A stretch of DNA of 64,000 nt from Toxoplasma gondii ME49. Lineage: Eukaryota; Apicomplexa; Conoidasida; Eucoccidiorida; Sarcocystidae. The stretch is from NCBI RefSeq assembly GCF_000006565.2, contig NC_031477.1, forward strand, positions 3,070,043 through 3,134,042. Direction: 5' to 3'. Positions 12,578-26,600 of the stretch are shown here, piece after piece. Numbering within the stretch: the first letter of the stretch is position 1; every line of letters starts with the position of its first letter. The notes beneath the pieces are model-generated. The model made no database searches. It was not told the origin of the DNA and was given only the letters and a program-made list of their open reading frames with translations. The translations under genes were made by a program, and so were the position numbers.

Positions 12578-13509
12578 TCACTTGTCCAGATTGATTCTGT
12601 CTCCGAACTCCCCGTAGAGTTTCGTCTTCAGCTCAGTCATTTCCTTCTTCGTCGCCTCCAGTTCGTCTCTGCACTCTGCCAGCACCGCTTCTTTCGCAGC
12701 AATCTGCCTATCGAGCTCCTCCTCAATCGTGTCGGAGTCCGCGGATGCAAAGCACTCGCCTAGGAAAGACAAGAACACCCAAGAGCGATTCGCTGGCGAG
12801 TTGAAGCAGGACTGCAGTTCTGTATCGGCATCGCGCACTGAGACTCACAGAAACGCGAAGCAACGCGAGACACGGTCCACGGAGTTCACGGCAAGTCTGC
12901 GTTTCGCTTCCGGCTTCTACCACGCATTTCGAGGAAACGAAAAGAACGAGAGACACAAGAGCGCCCCCATTGATTGGGGCAAGACTCTCTTTGGTGGTGT
13001 TCGCTCCACGCGTTTCTTTCTCTGGCTTCTCGATTCCCTCTCCGTACGCAGAGGGCAGCCTCTCCTGTACATACACCCGAGTGTGAAGCGCGTGTCGCTG
13101 GCGGTGTTTCGCACTCTGTTTCGTCGAAATGGAAGCGCCTTGTTTTTTCTCGAGACTGTTTGACCTCGCTGTTCTGTCGCCTCAGTCTAGCCCAGGAGCC
13201 TTGTCTTGAGACTCCTGCCGCCTGCGGACCTAAGACGGACTTCGCGCGGTTCGCCAGCTCAAGGGATCCCTCGAGACACGCTTCGGAGAAAGGTGCAACA
13301 CAAACCATGGAAAGGAAGAGAAACTCACCGATTTTCAGCATGATGTCACTTGGGTCGACGACGATCATCGCCTCCTCTTGAGCATCTCTGAGAGTTCTCA
13401 AGGCATCCGTGAGTTTCTCGATGCGCGACTCGAGGTCCACGAACTTGTGGTTGAGACTGCTGAAGCGACAAATCCTGGACTGCGCCTCTTCGGTCACTTC
13501 CACGTCCAT
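12578..13509 (-). CDS. Prefoldin subunit 4
   Basis: Two exons on the minus strand, 13509-13329 and 12759-12578, give 120 residues plus a TGA stop, the usual size of this subunit. The first exon starts at MDVEVTEEAQSRI and carries helix 1 ending in MIVVDPSDIMLKIG. The second starts with the beta-hairpin ECFASADSD, then a heptad-rich helix, and closes with the family C-terminus KTKLYGEFGDRINLDK. Prefoldin is a heterohexamer that hands actin and tubulin to the cytosolic chaperonin CCT; subunit 4 is one of its beta-type chains. The intron has GTGAGT and TTTCCTAG borders. The start was chosen because it gives the canonical N-terminus; the open frame upstream is low-complexity and is taken as 5' leader. 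Confidence 0.92.
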
Positions 13510-14695
13510 CTTGGGAAAAGAGAGGACGGACAGAGAGGGGGGAGAAAAGAGCAAGGAGAAGTTACGGAGGAAGAAGGCGCGGGAGGAGAAACGTGATGAC
13601 GGGTGGAAAAACGCAAGAAGGAAGAAGTGTGTGTGTGTCAAGGACAAGGGCGTTCGAGTGCGACAGGAAGCCAAGAGACAAGAGAGACAAAGAAACAGCG
13701 GAGAGAAGAAAAAAGCGAGGAGAGGACGAGAGGGGTCACACCCGCCGAGGAGAAGCCCGTCGGGCAACTCGACAGGCAAGAGAAATCCTGGAGAAAAAAA
13801 CAAATCTCGAGAAACAAAAGAGAACCGGCGTTCGAACTGAAGATTTCTCAAAGTGACAAACAGCAGAAAGAGCCACACTTTCCGTTCCTCGGCATCTTTG
13901 ACAGAGAAAAAAAGACACCGTTTTCGCTCTTTTTTTCGTGTCGGGGCAACAGTGCGCATGCTGAACTCTACTACACACCCCAGCACACTGTGACCCTCCC
14001 GTGAAAAGTCGTGGAAGTTCGCGGCATTTTATTTTTCGAAGAGACTTGAATAGAAAGGGTGCCGAGAACTCGAGGAACGAAGACGAAAGAAGAACGTCGA
14101 GAAGGCGCAAAGGAAATGAGAGAGATCTTGTCAACAAGCGGAAAGAGGCAACGTAAAACCGCTCGGACCCAGGTATTCCGGGGTGTACAGACACCTAAAA
14201 GAGAAGGGTGTGTTTTTTCACTTTCATGAATTTTCGACTTGGAAGAAACTTGGAGCCTTTTTTTGCCTGGGGCGAATCGCTTTTTTTTCCGAGGAAGTCG
14301 AGGAGGCAAAGAGGTCATTTCAACCATGTTCAGAAGACAAAGAAAACGCTACTTCCGCTCTTCCCCTTTCGACGAGGACTCCATTGCCGTCTGTTGTCTC
14401 TTTCTCTTCCCTCGTTTTCTTCAGCTTGAACGTGTAGCTGTTTTGTTCTCGCCGAAATATGCGCATTTTCTGCTGCTCCTCGTCTCTTTCTCCTGTTCTG
14501 CATCCCTCCTTTCCGGGTGCTTCCTCTCTCGCGCTCTCTAGTGTCTCGTTCACTCCCGCTCTGGAACCAAGGCGAGAGAAAGACCGACAGTTTCCAAAGA
14601 CAGAAAACAGCGCGCGTGAACGGAGAACGAGTGAGGAAGCACGGGGACGCAGTGACGACGCAGAGACTCTTTAGAACGGAGAAAAGAGAGTCAGG
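13510..14695. promoter_or_regulatory. Head-to-head intergenic region (prefoldin 4 / CEP104-like)
   Basis: About 1.2 kb separates the divergent start codons at 13509 (minus) and 14696 (plus), so both promoters must lie here or overlap it. On the + strand the left half is strongly A/G-rich and the right half more C/T-rich, which matches 5' leaders running outward in both directions. I could not identify specific promoter elements with confidence. Confidence 0.5.
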
Positions 14696-17600
14696 ATGGT
14701 GTTTCGCAAAAAGCCCCGCAAGAAGCGAGAGAAGAGTCGAAGCAGTTCTTCTCCTTCTCAGTCCAGGGAACGTGAGGACGGTGACGAAATCATATCCGGT
14801 CAGGATGCAAGTGGAGAGGCACCTGGTGAGAGGCAGGAAAGAAACAGACCTCAACGGTCAAGACGGGGGTACACCTCGTGAATGACTCGCGGCACAAACA
14901 CTCAGAGGGTCCTGTCTCTAGGATGCGCGGTGCGAGGGGGAGACGATGGGGAAATCACATTAGAGAGAAAGCGGTAAGCGCGTGCGAACAGGAATCGAAA
15001 AAACTGCAAAAAAGCTACACAGGAAAGAAATCAATAAATGCGTTTGAAACAAGTATAAAAATTAGGGCAAGTTTTCTTTTCACTGAATGAAGTCGAATCA
15101 ATAGATGAACATCGGAAGGGAACTGCCAACTTGAAAAGGAACGCAAAAAATGCAAGAGAGACACTCCACGTCCGTGACCGAGAACGAGAAGACTCGCATC
15201 CAGCCCCGCGGCAGAAAAACGATACACCGGAGTGAAAAAGAAGAAAAAGCACGTCGTAGATAGAACAAAAGGAAACGAGGAAGAAAAGGGTGTTGAGGCG
15301 AAGAAGCTAGAATATATGTATATATATATATATATGTATATATCTGTATATTTGTATATGCATATGTATAGTTAGAACGCAGCAATCATCTACACACCTG
15401 AAGGCTTATAAGTAGGCAGAGAGAAGACAGGAGAATGGAGAGAGAGGCGAGAGGAGACGTCGTTTCCTGGTATCGGGAGCGTTTTCTAGCCTCCGACGAG
15501 AGAGTGGAAGTGAAGGCCGCTGCATCTAAATAAAGAGACGAAAAAGGGTATTTCAGTGGATAGACGCGAATGGTAGTTAAGCAGTTCTTTGTGTTTTCCA
15601 GAGAAGAAATGGAAGAGCGAAGAAAGAGGGAACTGGGGTCTGCGAATCTCAGAGCACAAAGCAAATCCACTCGAAGAGCAAGAAGAGGTCTCCACACCGC
15701 AGTCTTTTTTTCAGGTTCTCTGCAGAACTCGAGGGGAGAAACGGCAACATTGGATCAAAGGAAAAGCGGTTTGTCTAGATCCGGAAGGTCACTCTCCACT
15801 ACGAAAGAACCTTAGGTGTTCAAAAGAGAGGGGGAACAAACAGAACGCTCTTCTTGGGGAGGCATTTTCGAGGCTACACGCACCGAGGCAAACGCTTGGT
15901 TTGGATCTTAGTCGAAATTTGTTTTGGAGACAGCGAGGTCGTCTCGTTTTTCTTCAATACACACAAGCATTCCCGATTTGCCTCTCGCCGTCGGAATCGC
16001 AGTCACACCACGTGGAAGTCGTAGAATTCGAAAAAGAGTGAGAAGATGGAGAGGGAGGAGTGACGTCTGTCGCTCGACGAGGTCACTCCTAAAGAGTTTG
16101 ATACCCTAGGGCGGCCAGAGGTTGCATCTCAGAAGCTCGCTCGGCAGATCGAAAAGCAAAATGCCGCGACGAGGTGCAAAGCGTCGTTTTTGTGTCACCT
16201 CAGAAATCCGGAGGTCGCTTGAGGCGTGATAAACACCAGCTGCATTTTCGAAGCAGATCATTCCACACCCCACAGGTTTTTCTTGTTACTCCACAAGTGC
16301 ACAGTGAGGGAACTCGACACAAGGCATTTCGCCCGCATCCCTCGATTCATCTGAAGTGAAAGTCACGATCTTAGTCGGCAGGTAGAGAGTGGTAGATCGA
16401 AGCAGTCGCCCCCATTCTACGAGCAGCGACAGTAACGAAACTGGCATTTCCTCCGGTAAACGGCTTCACCACAGTAGTAGGGAGCGGTACGGAGTTTCCA
16501 AGCTATTTTTAAAGCAGCCGTCAGAAGCTCTGAGAAACGAAAATCGAGATGGAGAGTGAGGACACAAGAAGGAGCGACGAAAGCGCTGCGAAATGAAGGG
16601 AACGCACACTCCACGTTGTGAGCGTACAGAGTGAAGAAGCCGCTTCTGGGTTCGGACGAGCGAGAAAAGAAATCTTGAAGCTCGACACTCTTGGAAAGAG
16701 AAAAAGATGTGAGAATTGGAACGAGACGCGACAAAGATGCGGCAAAGCAAATCTCCTGAAATCTCCCCAAACTGAGATGACATTTTTTTCACGAGCGAAA
16801 TCATGAACAGAGTTTCGGACGTCAATAAGGAAACGTCCAAGCACGAGCAAGTACCACTCTGCCCTCGACCGACAAGCACTGTGCTTGAGTCTGAGCAGCC
16901 CCTGAGAAGTGATACTTTTCATCGAAGAGATGAATTCTCCTCGCGCGTTCGTTTCTCTTTTTTAGAAAGTCCTCCAGAGCCTCAAGCCGCCCCCGAGCCA
17001 CTGTCACTTGCTTCGGCTGCAGACCAGCCGACAGAGTTTCAGTCGCGCCTGCTGGAGCAACTCGTCCTGCTTCGTCAACAGATTTCGTCTCAGCAAGAAG
17101 AAATGCGAAAACAGCAGCAGCACCAGCGCGAATGGGAGAAGGCGCAAGAGGAGCGCCTCGCGGGAGTGTGGACAGCTCAGACGACGAGACGCCCGGAAAG
17201 GATTGAAGATGAAGAAGCGTCGAGGGACGGAGCGAGAAAGGACGGCAAGCAACCTGGAGAGGAAGCTGCGCAGGGAGAGCAGGAAGCGACAGAAACCACC
17301 GGAGACGAAATCAAACAAGGAGAAGAGAGAAGAGAACAGGGGAGAAAAGAAGAAGAAAAAAGAAGTGAAAGGGAGGAGAACTTGGTGGCGAAGGTCAAAA
17401 TGTTAGAGGATCAGCTGAAGGCGATGCAAGAGAAGGAGAGAGATAGAAGAGATGAGGAAACTCGAAAACAAAGCGAGACGGGAGAAAAGAGTGACGAAGC
17501 TGAGAAAAGAGAACACGGACAAGAACAACTCCTGACAAGGCTGCAGTTCTCAATTGCCTACTGTTCTTCCTTCGAACTTCCCTATACACCCGAAATGCTT

Positions 17601-20600
17601 GTACCGGATAAGGCGCGATCCGTCGGAAAAGGGTGGCGTTCTGCTCCGTAGGTGCCGTTTTCGATTTCAGTTCACGGCTCATGAAGCCGTCGAATTGTAA
17701 ATGTATCCACTTGGAGCTGCCCCTACTAGGCAAATCTGTTTATATGCATGAATAAGCGATCATGTACGTGTATGAGGGTGTATGGGCAAGTGTATGGAGG
17801 CGCACATACGTTTACCTACGTGACAAGAAATTGTTAGCATGCATGTTTATCCACATGTATACGAGCTGAAGGCACCTCTTGGGGTGTATGCATGTGTCTG
17901 GATGCGCGTGTAGGTTCTTTGCATGCAAGAATATCTGTGCATGGAGGCGTATCTCCTTGAACAGACGGCAACATCTATCGACAGAGAAGTACATGCAAAA
18001 AGGCGAGTCTACCTGCTTGCACAGATGTGCACCACATGTTCCCTCGTTTCTCTTTTCAGACGCTGTACATACCCCCAGGAGATCGGCCTCGCTCTGGAGA
18101 AGCCCGCGCAAATCAAGTTTCTTCAGTTGCTTTCGCACGAGTCGAAAATTCCTAGGAAAGTTGAACTGGTGAGACACACCCAACCACCCGAGGACGCGGC
18201 AAAGAATGTTTTCTTCAGGCGTCTTTGCGCCTTTACAGGCTCCAGGACCTCTCGGAGAGGACACAAAGCTAAACGCTGGAGAGGGGCACTAGGTTTCTAT
18301 AAACGGAGCGATCGGTGACTACGTTGGGGGTGGTACGAACTGTCTTCCCCGAGACGAATCAAGTGAAGAAACACACAAGGTTGAGCTCTGTTTGACTGAA
18401 TGTCGAGCTTCGCACTGAATGCGTCAGCTAAAAAGAACAGATACACGGCAGACCTGTTGACTCGTTTCAGCGCCCGCCACAGAAGCCTGGACTGGATTTC
18501 CACGGTCCTTCTCCCGCCTTTGTTTGAGAGTTTCTGCATCGAGAGACAAGGAGCAAAGGGAGCATTGCAGACGGCAGACAGGGGAACTGCGCTGTCGAGA
18601 AAGAGTTGATCTGTGTATATAGAATGAGGAAAAACGACTTGTTCACTTCCTTCCCACTCCAGGGTGTCTCTTATTTCTCGTGAGAGGCGCAAAGAGAGGC
18701 TCCCTTCACGAGTAGGAAACGTCAACGAAGAAACGGTCGGTTTTCGAAAACACGGACGACCGCATTGGCACTTCCACTTTCTCTCTTGCCGCCTTTCTCC
18801 TCTGCTCCAGTGGGTTTCTCCTACAGATATCCGTTCTCTTCCTTCTTCGTCTGCTTCCGCTTCTCCCTCAACAGCTTCCTCTTCGTCCGCGTCTTCCGCG
18901 TCTTCATTTTCGACTTCTGCTGCTTTGCGCGAGGCCTACCAGCGCGCGTCGTTTACTCGGCTTGGATACCTGCGTTTCAGCGGAAACGCCGTGTCTCGCT
19001 ACCGCGCGCGAGAGTTGAAGAGCGTGAATTTGCCTCACTTCACAGAGTGTTTCTTCATCAAGCTGGTGTTTGTTGGTCCGCACTGCACGCCTGAAGTTAA
19101 TCCAAGTTTTCAAGTGGTGAGAACTGATTTGAAGGCTTCCTTCCAGCGCCCACGTCAGGTCGTAACTTGCAGCTTGGCCCAGGCGCTTTTCCTCTTCTCA
19201 GAGCTCGCCTTTGACGTCCGTTCCTCCTCGCATGGTCGGGAGACGCCATGCGACGTTTAGGCGGGCAACGCAGAGTTTGTCTCTCTGTCTGTTCGTTTGC
19301 CCTTGGAGTCGTCGTCGCCTTCCCCCTCTCACCTGCTCGGGCGTTTGACTCCTGTGAAGACTCGGCTTGCTTCACCCATCTTCTGCGTCCCGATCGCTTT
19401 CTCCCTGGGTCTCTTCTTTTTTGAGAAAAACATCTGTCTCTCGCCCTGCTCCTCGACGTTCCCAGCCGTTGTCTTTTTCTCCGCGTCGTTTTGTCCTTTC
19501 TCCTTTCTGTCGTCTTTCCTCTCCACTTTCGTAGCTTTGTATCCTTCTCTTAGTTCTCCTCTCTGCCCGTTTCCTTCGTTTCGTACCCTGATGCTTGTCG
19601 TCCTGTCTAGGCGCGTTTCGAGGTCTGTTCTTGTTCCTCGTTTCGCCTCGCCGTCTCCCCCGGTTCTCTCCGTCATTCCTTTCGCTTCTCGTCTTCCCCT
19701 CTTTCTGGGCGTCCCCTTCCGCCTGTCTCCATCCTTTTTCTCACTTCTTCCTCTGTCTTTCCTTGTTCACCTCTCCTTCTCTCTTTCTCCACCTCTTCAT
19801 CCGGTGTGGTTCTCCATTCATCCACTCTTCTTCTTCTGCTCATCTTGCGTGTTCCCTCTTTCTTCCGCCTTTCTTTTCAGAGCTTGATCGCCGTGAACTG
19901 CTTGGGTCGGCAGCTGCCGCCCGCGCCTGCAGTGCTGCATGTGCCTCCCGGAATTCCCCGGGGAGCAAAGGTCGTTGAAAACGAGAAAGAAATTCATTCT
20001 CTCTCGCCACGCCCCGCCTCCGCTCGCGCCTCCGTAAGCCGAAAGGAAACCTGAGAACAAAGACGAAAGTTTTCTTCTTCAAGAGCGCATCCGAGTAGCC
20101 CCTCCATGTAGACGGAGAGTCAAAACGAAGGCGAGTTCCCTCGAGATGAAAGCAAGCGAAAAGCTGTAGAAAAAACGAACTCGTGTTCTGTTCGGCATTG
20201 AACATGTAGGCTTTCGTCCTTTTCTGAGTTTTCGCGGAAGGGCGTAGGCACAAGCAACGGACGCTTTTGGCGAAGCGAAAAGTGAAAACGGAGGCAAAGG
20301 AGAGAGAAAAACAACTGTGAATTGTCCTTAGTTTGACATGAAGAGCATTCGACGACTCGCAGTCGAACCGGCTTCTCAACCTATCTGTGCTGAGTATCGA
20401 ATACCGGCTCAGATCAAAGATAGGATTGTGTCCACGGACGAAGAGGAGACATAGGTGTGTGTTCTCTGGGTGGTCTCCAAGTTTCGGCTGCTGCGACTGT
20501 TTCATGAGAAGTGAAGGAAAACGAAAAACGAAACGCATCAGACTGAAGGAAACAATGCACAACGAGGAGAAACGCGCCTCCCGTAGAGAAGGTGTTTGGA

Positions 20601-23600
20601 AGCACCTGTGCCTCGGGGTCGTACACAATCAGGCAATCTTTTTTCTGATTCTCGCACTGAGTTCCACTCTCATATTTACCTCTGATGCCCTTGTCGACAC
20701 GCTTCCTGGTATCGCAACAAACGGCCGCTAGTTGTCCGCAAAGAATACGTCCAGGATATCATGCGAAACAGACCATTGGCTCTGTGTGATACACACGATG
20801 CATAGCGCCTTTCGACGCACTCAGAGACTGAAGGAGAGACACAATGCTGGGTCGGTTTGTGCCTCCTCGACCTGTCGCTTTGAAAAGAACTCTCGTTTCT
20901 CGGCAGGGACGTCCTGGAAGTAAAACTGTCTCCAGCGTCTCAGGAACTTACTCTCGCCATCCCGTCACACATTGCACAACGGGAGTCCTGGGCTTGGACA
21001 GACGCCGTTTTTCCTCTGGGGGTACAGGTTCTGGCATCCAAGTGAAATGCGTTGACGAGAGCTGAAATCTGGAATCCATGCGACATGTACACTACGGATA
21101 CACAGATGGCGTCTATTCTTTTACAAAACGCTTGAAAAAAACCATAACTTCTGAGAACATCTTGGACAGCGTACTCTCCACGTGCGACCGTAACTGCTTG
21201 GGAGAAAAATGGGGTGCTTTTCCTTTCTGATTTTCTCTCTTGCGTCCTGCCCTCTCAGCGCGGGCACTGTCGGAACTCTTCGCCGCATTCGTCTTCTCGT
21301 TCTCGCCATTCCGGCGTCCTTCCCTTCCCAAACGAGCACCGCAGCTGTCGCCCCTCCTCCACTGTGGTTGCTTCTTCGGGGACCCCGCGACAACGCCTGA
21401 GCCTCTACCTGGAGGAGAAGCGAAGCCTTCTGTCTCGTGCAAAGAAGAAATTCGTCGAAGAAGAAAACTTTGCTGCAGCCGTTCTCGTCCGCCAAGCACT
21501 TGAAAAACTCGCAGACGCAAAGCCCCACATTATTGCATTAGAAAACGCGAAAGAGTAAGCGACAACCAATGTGGAGTACACGCTGGAAAACAAGCTGTTC
21601 TCGTGTTTCGAAATAAACCCCCTTTCGCCTACATGTCTATGTCAAATGATATATATATATATATATGTATATATAAAGAAATACATGCACATATATGTCT
21701 GTACATAGCTATCTCGCTATCTATCTGTTTTTCTACCTCTCTATCAATACGTTTATGCACATGAATATATATATATATATATGTGGACCTGCAGGTGTAA
21801 AGAAATATAGGTGTGTATAAAATTAAATATATGTCTTTATGTCGATCTGAAAACTGTGATCGAGGATGTGTTCTGCTGCGACAAGTATACTCGTAGGTGG
21901 CGCTTGAGGAAGAAGAAGGCAAGGCAAACAAAAGCGGAAACAAAAGAAGAGAGAGGTCATAAATCACTGCATGCGCGCATCGTTGCTCCAGATGTAACTG
22001 CGCATTTGCTTGTGCACGGCTCCTTCGTTCGCCAACAGGTGCCTCTCGCGATTTGCTGTCGCGTCCTGTACACCCCAACACGAAGCAGTTCACCGTTGTT
22101 TTTTTTCGTCTTTTTCGACAGAGAAGCAGCAGCTCGGGAAGCGTTCGAGGAAGCGAGGAAGGCGAAGGCCGAGCTTCTTGCATGGCAACTTTGTGTGAAG
22201 AAAACGGTTGCCGCGGCGCTCTGTTGTCCTTCGGACCCCATGACGCAGGCCGAAGAAAAAGAAGAAAAAGCTCTGTTGAAAGACACGAGCCTCATTGAGC
22301 ATCTTGCGCAGAAGGTGAGAGGAGTGCATCCAGCGGCAAAACTGAACACAGACGGCAAGGAAACGGAGAATCGGAAAAAAGAGAGAGAGACGCGAGTTGG
22401 TGACAAAAAAGCCGGACAGGACGAGGCGGACAGAGAGAGGAGAACAGATAGAGGAGGGAATAAAGAGAAGGGAAGGTGACAGAGAAAGAGAACGAGCGAG
22501 AGAGGGAACGAGAACGTCATCCGTTCTCGACAAGCTGTGGAGTCTCGGAAGATGCAGCGCAGCCACCACCGTCTCTTCCGCCTCTATTGCTTCATTTCTG
22601 GACTCGATTTCTTTCCTTCTGCGTCGCTGTTTCGCGTCTCCATTTCCGCGGAGAGTGACACCTTCTCTGTCCAGAAACCCAACAGCACACCCTGCTCGTT
22701 TGTCGTAACAACATGGTTGTTCTCTCTTCACTTTCAGAGGCCAAGTCTGTCGTTTCCCGTCTTTGTTCGCTCCCGGTTCAGCTTCCGTCTGCTGCCTCGC
22801 CGCTTCGACCTTCCGAAATCCTTCCTGAGGCTGCGACCCCGCTCTGCCCGTGTGACTATGCTCGTCGTCTTTGCGAGGAAAGTCGCAGTCACGATTCTCA
22901 GGCAAGAACGGATAGCCGCTCTGAGACCGGAGGCTGCCTACGCGATTCGCCTCCTCTCTCCCTCGACGACCTCCCGATTCGGCCTATGCGAGAGGAGCAA
23001 CAGCGACAACTCCTCTTGGAGTCTCCAAAGCAAAGTGACATGAGCAGCCGCGAAGCTGCAGTTCCCCCCGTAAGTCGATCTGTGCCATCGATCTCTCAGC
23101 TCCATTCCTGTCCTTCTCTCCATGTCTCTTTGTCCCTTTCACCTCTTTCACCTTCTCCTCTTTCTCTTTCTCTCCGTATTCGTTCGCTCTCTCTTCTCCT
23201 CTTGCGCGTTGCATTCCTTCGCACCCCTTGCGTTTGCCGGCTCTGTGCGTTCTCGGTTCGCGTCTCTGCCGACGACCGAGCAGTGTTCCTAGCAGCCTTT
23301 CTCTCTGAGGGTATCTGCGGCATGTTTCAAGGGATCCTCAGTTGAATTCTCGAGCGCTTCCAAGCCTTTCTTCCGGCTTCCAGGACAGACGCGCTACTAC
23401 ACGATCAGTCCCTTGCGCAGATCTCCAGCGTCTCTCATCTGTTCCACTTGGAGACTCGCCTGTGCTTTTGTACCTGTCGCGTTCTGAGCGGGGTGTCTCC
23501 CCACGCTGGGAGAAGGAAGACGTTTTTTCAGGATCGCGGATGTAGCGCGTGTCTCTGTGCGTCAGATGCCATCCATCGGCGCGTTGAGACTGGAAGATGA

Positions 23601-26600
23601 AGAAGACGCCGCGCCGCTGCTTCCCTTCTTCCCCAGAGACATCGTAGTTGCCCTCTTCGCCGCAGATATTCCAACACGGGTTGCAGCCCATGAAGCGGTC
23701 GCGAAAGAGCTCGAAGCTCACCCCGGTGAGGACGGAGAAAACTGGGGACGGAAAGAGCGCTCTTCTTCTCACGCGTTTCTCCATGCATCCATGCATGTCA
23801 GACTGTGGCGCGTTGTTCCTTTCTTGAGGGATACACTTTGCAGAATCGTTTGAAGAATCCCCCGTGAGGCAGAGCGATGGTTGTACGACCACTGCGCTGC
23901 TCTGGAACTCAGTGAGAGACAGAGAAAGCCTCCTCGTCGTTCGCGCAGTTTTCACAAGTGCCTGTCGCTTGGAGACTTCCTCAACGGGCATTGACGGTCG
24001 TTCGCGTCACGTCAAACTCGAGACGCACCCTCGAAAGACACACGTTCCGCTGTTCAGTCTAACGCTCACTGGAAGCGGAGAAAACGCGCAGGGCGTCTGC
24101 GTCCGCAGCCTCCACCAGCGAGTGGGGAAACGGACCGCCACAACGGCACCGTTTAGTTGACGCACCACTGACGGCCGCGTGTCTACGGCCTAGGAGTCTA
24201 AATGAGACTCTGCGTTCGCGACTCAAGAAAGACTGCAGGGGGTGGTGGATCGAAGAGACGATTCACGGAAAGGGATCTGCAGCCAGAGCGGGAGGACAAG
24301 AGCGAACATGGACAGAGAGGAAGAAGGAGAGAGATCGCGGGGAGTGAAGGAAAGGATAAGCAAACCCACAGAAGAGATTTCGGGGCGAGACGGGGGATAA
24401 AAAGTGAAGCCAGACTCCTCACACGCAGTCTGCGTTTGCTCTGCAGAGATGGTCAGCGAAGAAGTATTTGTTGCTCTTTGCCCGGTTATCCAAAGCGCCT
24501 TGGCGGATAAACCGCTCAAGGTGAGAACCGAAGTCTCTCATCGTGTGCCACGGCAAGTCTTTTTCCTTTTCTTCACGAACGCAGCCTTCCACGCGAGAGT
24601 CGTCTTCCACGCACATTCGTTTCTCATGTCTTCGGATGCCACTGCATCATCACCTTCTTCCTCAGATTGAGTCGTCCCTTGCCCTTGATCCACGTTCTGT
24701 CTCTTTCGTCAGCCTGATGTCCACCTCTTGTTCTACGTTGCTCGTCGGTCATCCCGTCCTCGTCTCCGCCGTCACGTATCCCCTGTCCTGCTCTCTCACT
24801 ACGCTGTCAGTCCTCCTGTTTTTCGTTTCTATAGATTTTCCTCGGCGGAGCACATCTCCTGTCGCTGCTTCTGGACGCGCCGAGCCTCCCTTCTCGGCTG
24901 TTCCTTTCGTCTCCCTTCTGGGGTGTGCGGCAAGAGTTACTGCTTCGGATTGGGGGCGTTTTCTCGGACCGAGCGAAGCGTCTGCTTCTCCTGCTCTGCA
25001 GATCGCATCCTGAAGTTGCAAGACCCCTCGCGGTGGACATCTTTGACAGGCTCTCAGCTGCGCACCGCGTCGCGGCCCCGGTGAACAAAGAGACGTCTGG
25101 CTTCGCGGCCACTAAGAGCCTGGGAGGCACTCCTTCCGTCGACAGGAAAGAAGAAGAAAAGCGCAGGCAAAACGAGGGCAGAGGCAGAGGCAGACGTCGG
25201 GGCGGCCTCACTCGCACGGAGACAACGTTGAGAACGCGAGGAGAAACCGGGGGTGTTTCGATCGCATCCAGTCCTCAAAAGTAAAGCACGAGAAAGCTAG
25301 CGATTGGCCACCACGGGAAAGCGAGGATAGGAAGGCAACGCCCCCGAGAGCGAGAACGGAATCACGTCTGAAAAGTCGAGTGGAACAATATCGAAGACGA
25401 GATTTGATGGACAGAAAGTTTCGTGTGGCTTCTTCCCTTGCGTCGTCTTGTTGGGAGATACGGCACTCGTTTCTCTACTGACGAGCCCCCAGTTGCTGTG
25501 TCTGGATGTCTCCTTGTTTTACTGGTTGTCGATGTTTGGAGTTCTGTCACAGGCACCGCAGTGGAGACGAGCTCGACCTCGAGATAACTCAACTGTTTCC
25601 TTTGCGTTTTTCTGACTGTGCACACACCACTTTGGCACAGTCGTGTCTCCGCTACTTGCGGCCCCACCAGAGAGAAACACAAAGTACAATAGAACTCTAT
25701 TCCCTTCTTGTGTTGGCTTGCCTCGCGCAGATCGACCACGCAGCTGCTTCAGCTCTTTGTCGCGCTGCTCTCGGCGTTCTGCTTGGTCGAGCCATGGGCT
25801 CCCGGAGGCATTCCCCTCTCACCTCTCCTTGCTCTTCTAGAAGAAATTTTCCAATCTGCTTCTGGCGACATTCGCAGCGCCGCTGTCGAGATCACAGCAC
25901 TCTTGATGCTGCAGCTTCCTCACGCTTACGCGCAAGCGAAAATAAACAAATTTATCGAAACGTTGAGACCGAAGCAGCAAGAGGTAGGCGTCGATGATGG
26001 GGCGTTGGTGCGTGGCGCTGAGTCTTCTCTGTTCCAGGAACATCTCGAAGTGCCTGTTCTCACCGTTGCCGCCTCCAATCCTTCCCCATCAGGAGCGGCA
26101 AACGCGCATTTGTGCATGCGTTATCTTCCCCTCCTTTCTTCTGTCGTGGTCGCCAGATCTGTTGGGTCACTCGAAAGGTGAGTCTCGCTGTTTCTCCCTC
26201 TGTGGTGCATCGAGAGCTCTTTCTCCGTCGCTCTCGCCCTCCGGTTCCCTTCCGGCTTCCGCTCCTCTCGCTAGAGCCGCTCGTCGGCATGCGATGTGCC
26301 TTCTTTCCTCTCAGTTGATTGCAGAAGCTGTAACGCGTCTGAAAGGCCCTGTCTCTGTTCCAGCTTCCTCGCCCTCTCCGACCTCCCTCCCTGCTTCTGC
26401 CCCTTCTTCCTCTTCATCTTCTTCCTCTTCCTCTTCTTCCTCTTCTTCCTCTTCCTCTTCTTCATCCGCGTCATCTCCGGTTGACGAACGTCTGTCGACA
26501 AAGGCGAGAGGGAGGAAGAGTGCTTCGCCTGTCGCAAGGAGAGGGAAGGCCATAAAAGGGCAGAAACAAGAGAACGCAGAGGAAGTGAAACAGGCACAGA

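Noticed and set aside
12886..13986. 366-codon minus-strand frame around prefoldin exon 1
   Set aside because: Only 13329-13509 matches prefoldin 4. The rest is Phe/Ser/Leu low complexity from leader and intron.
20907..21018. Possible extra exon in the CEP104-like gene (two readable frames, acceptor CTCGGCAG)
   Set aside because: Its phases do not fit exons 19881-20033 and 21259-21554, which join directly in phase, and neither frame resembles the family.
24713..24775. Possible exon (PDVHLLFYVARR) in the CEP104-like gene
   Set aside because: Phase-compatible, but the direct join 24520/24835 gives a continuous helix (ADKPLK-IFLGGAHLLSLL) that fits the family better.
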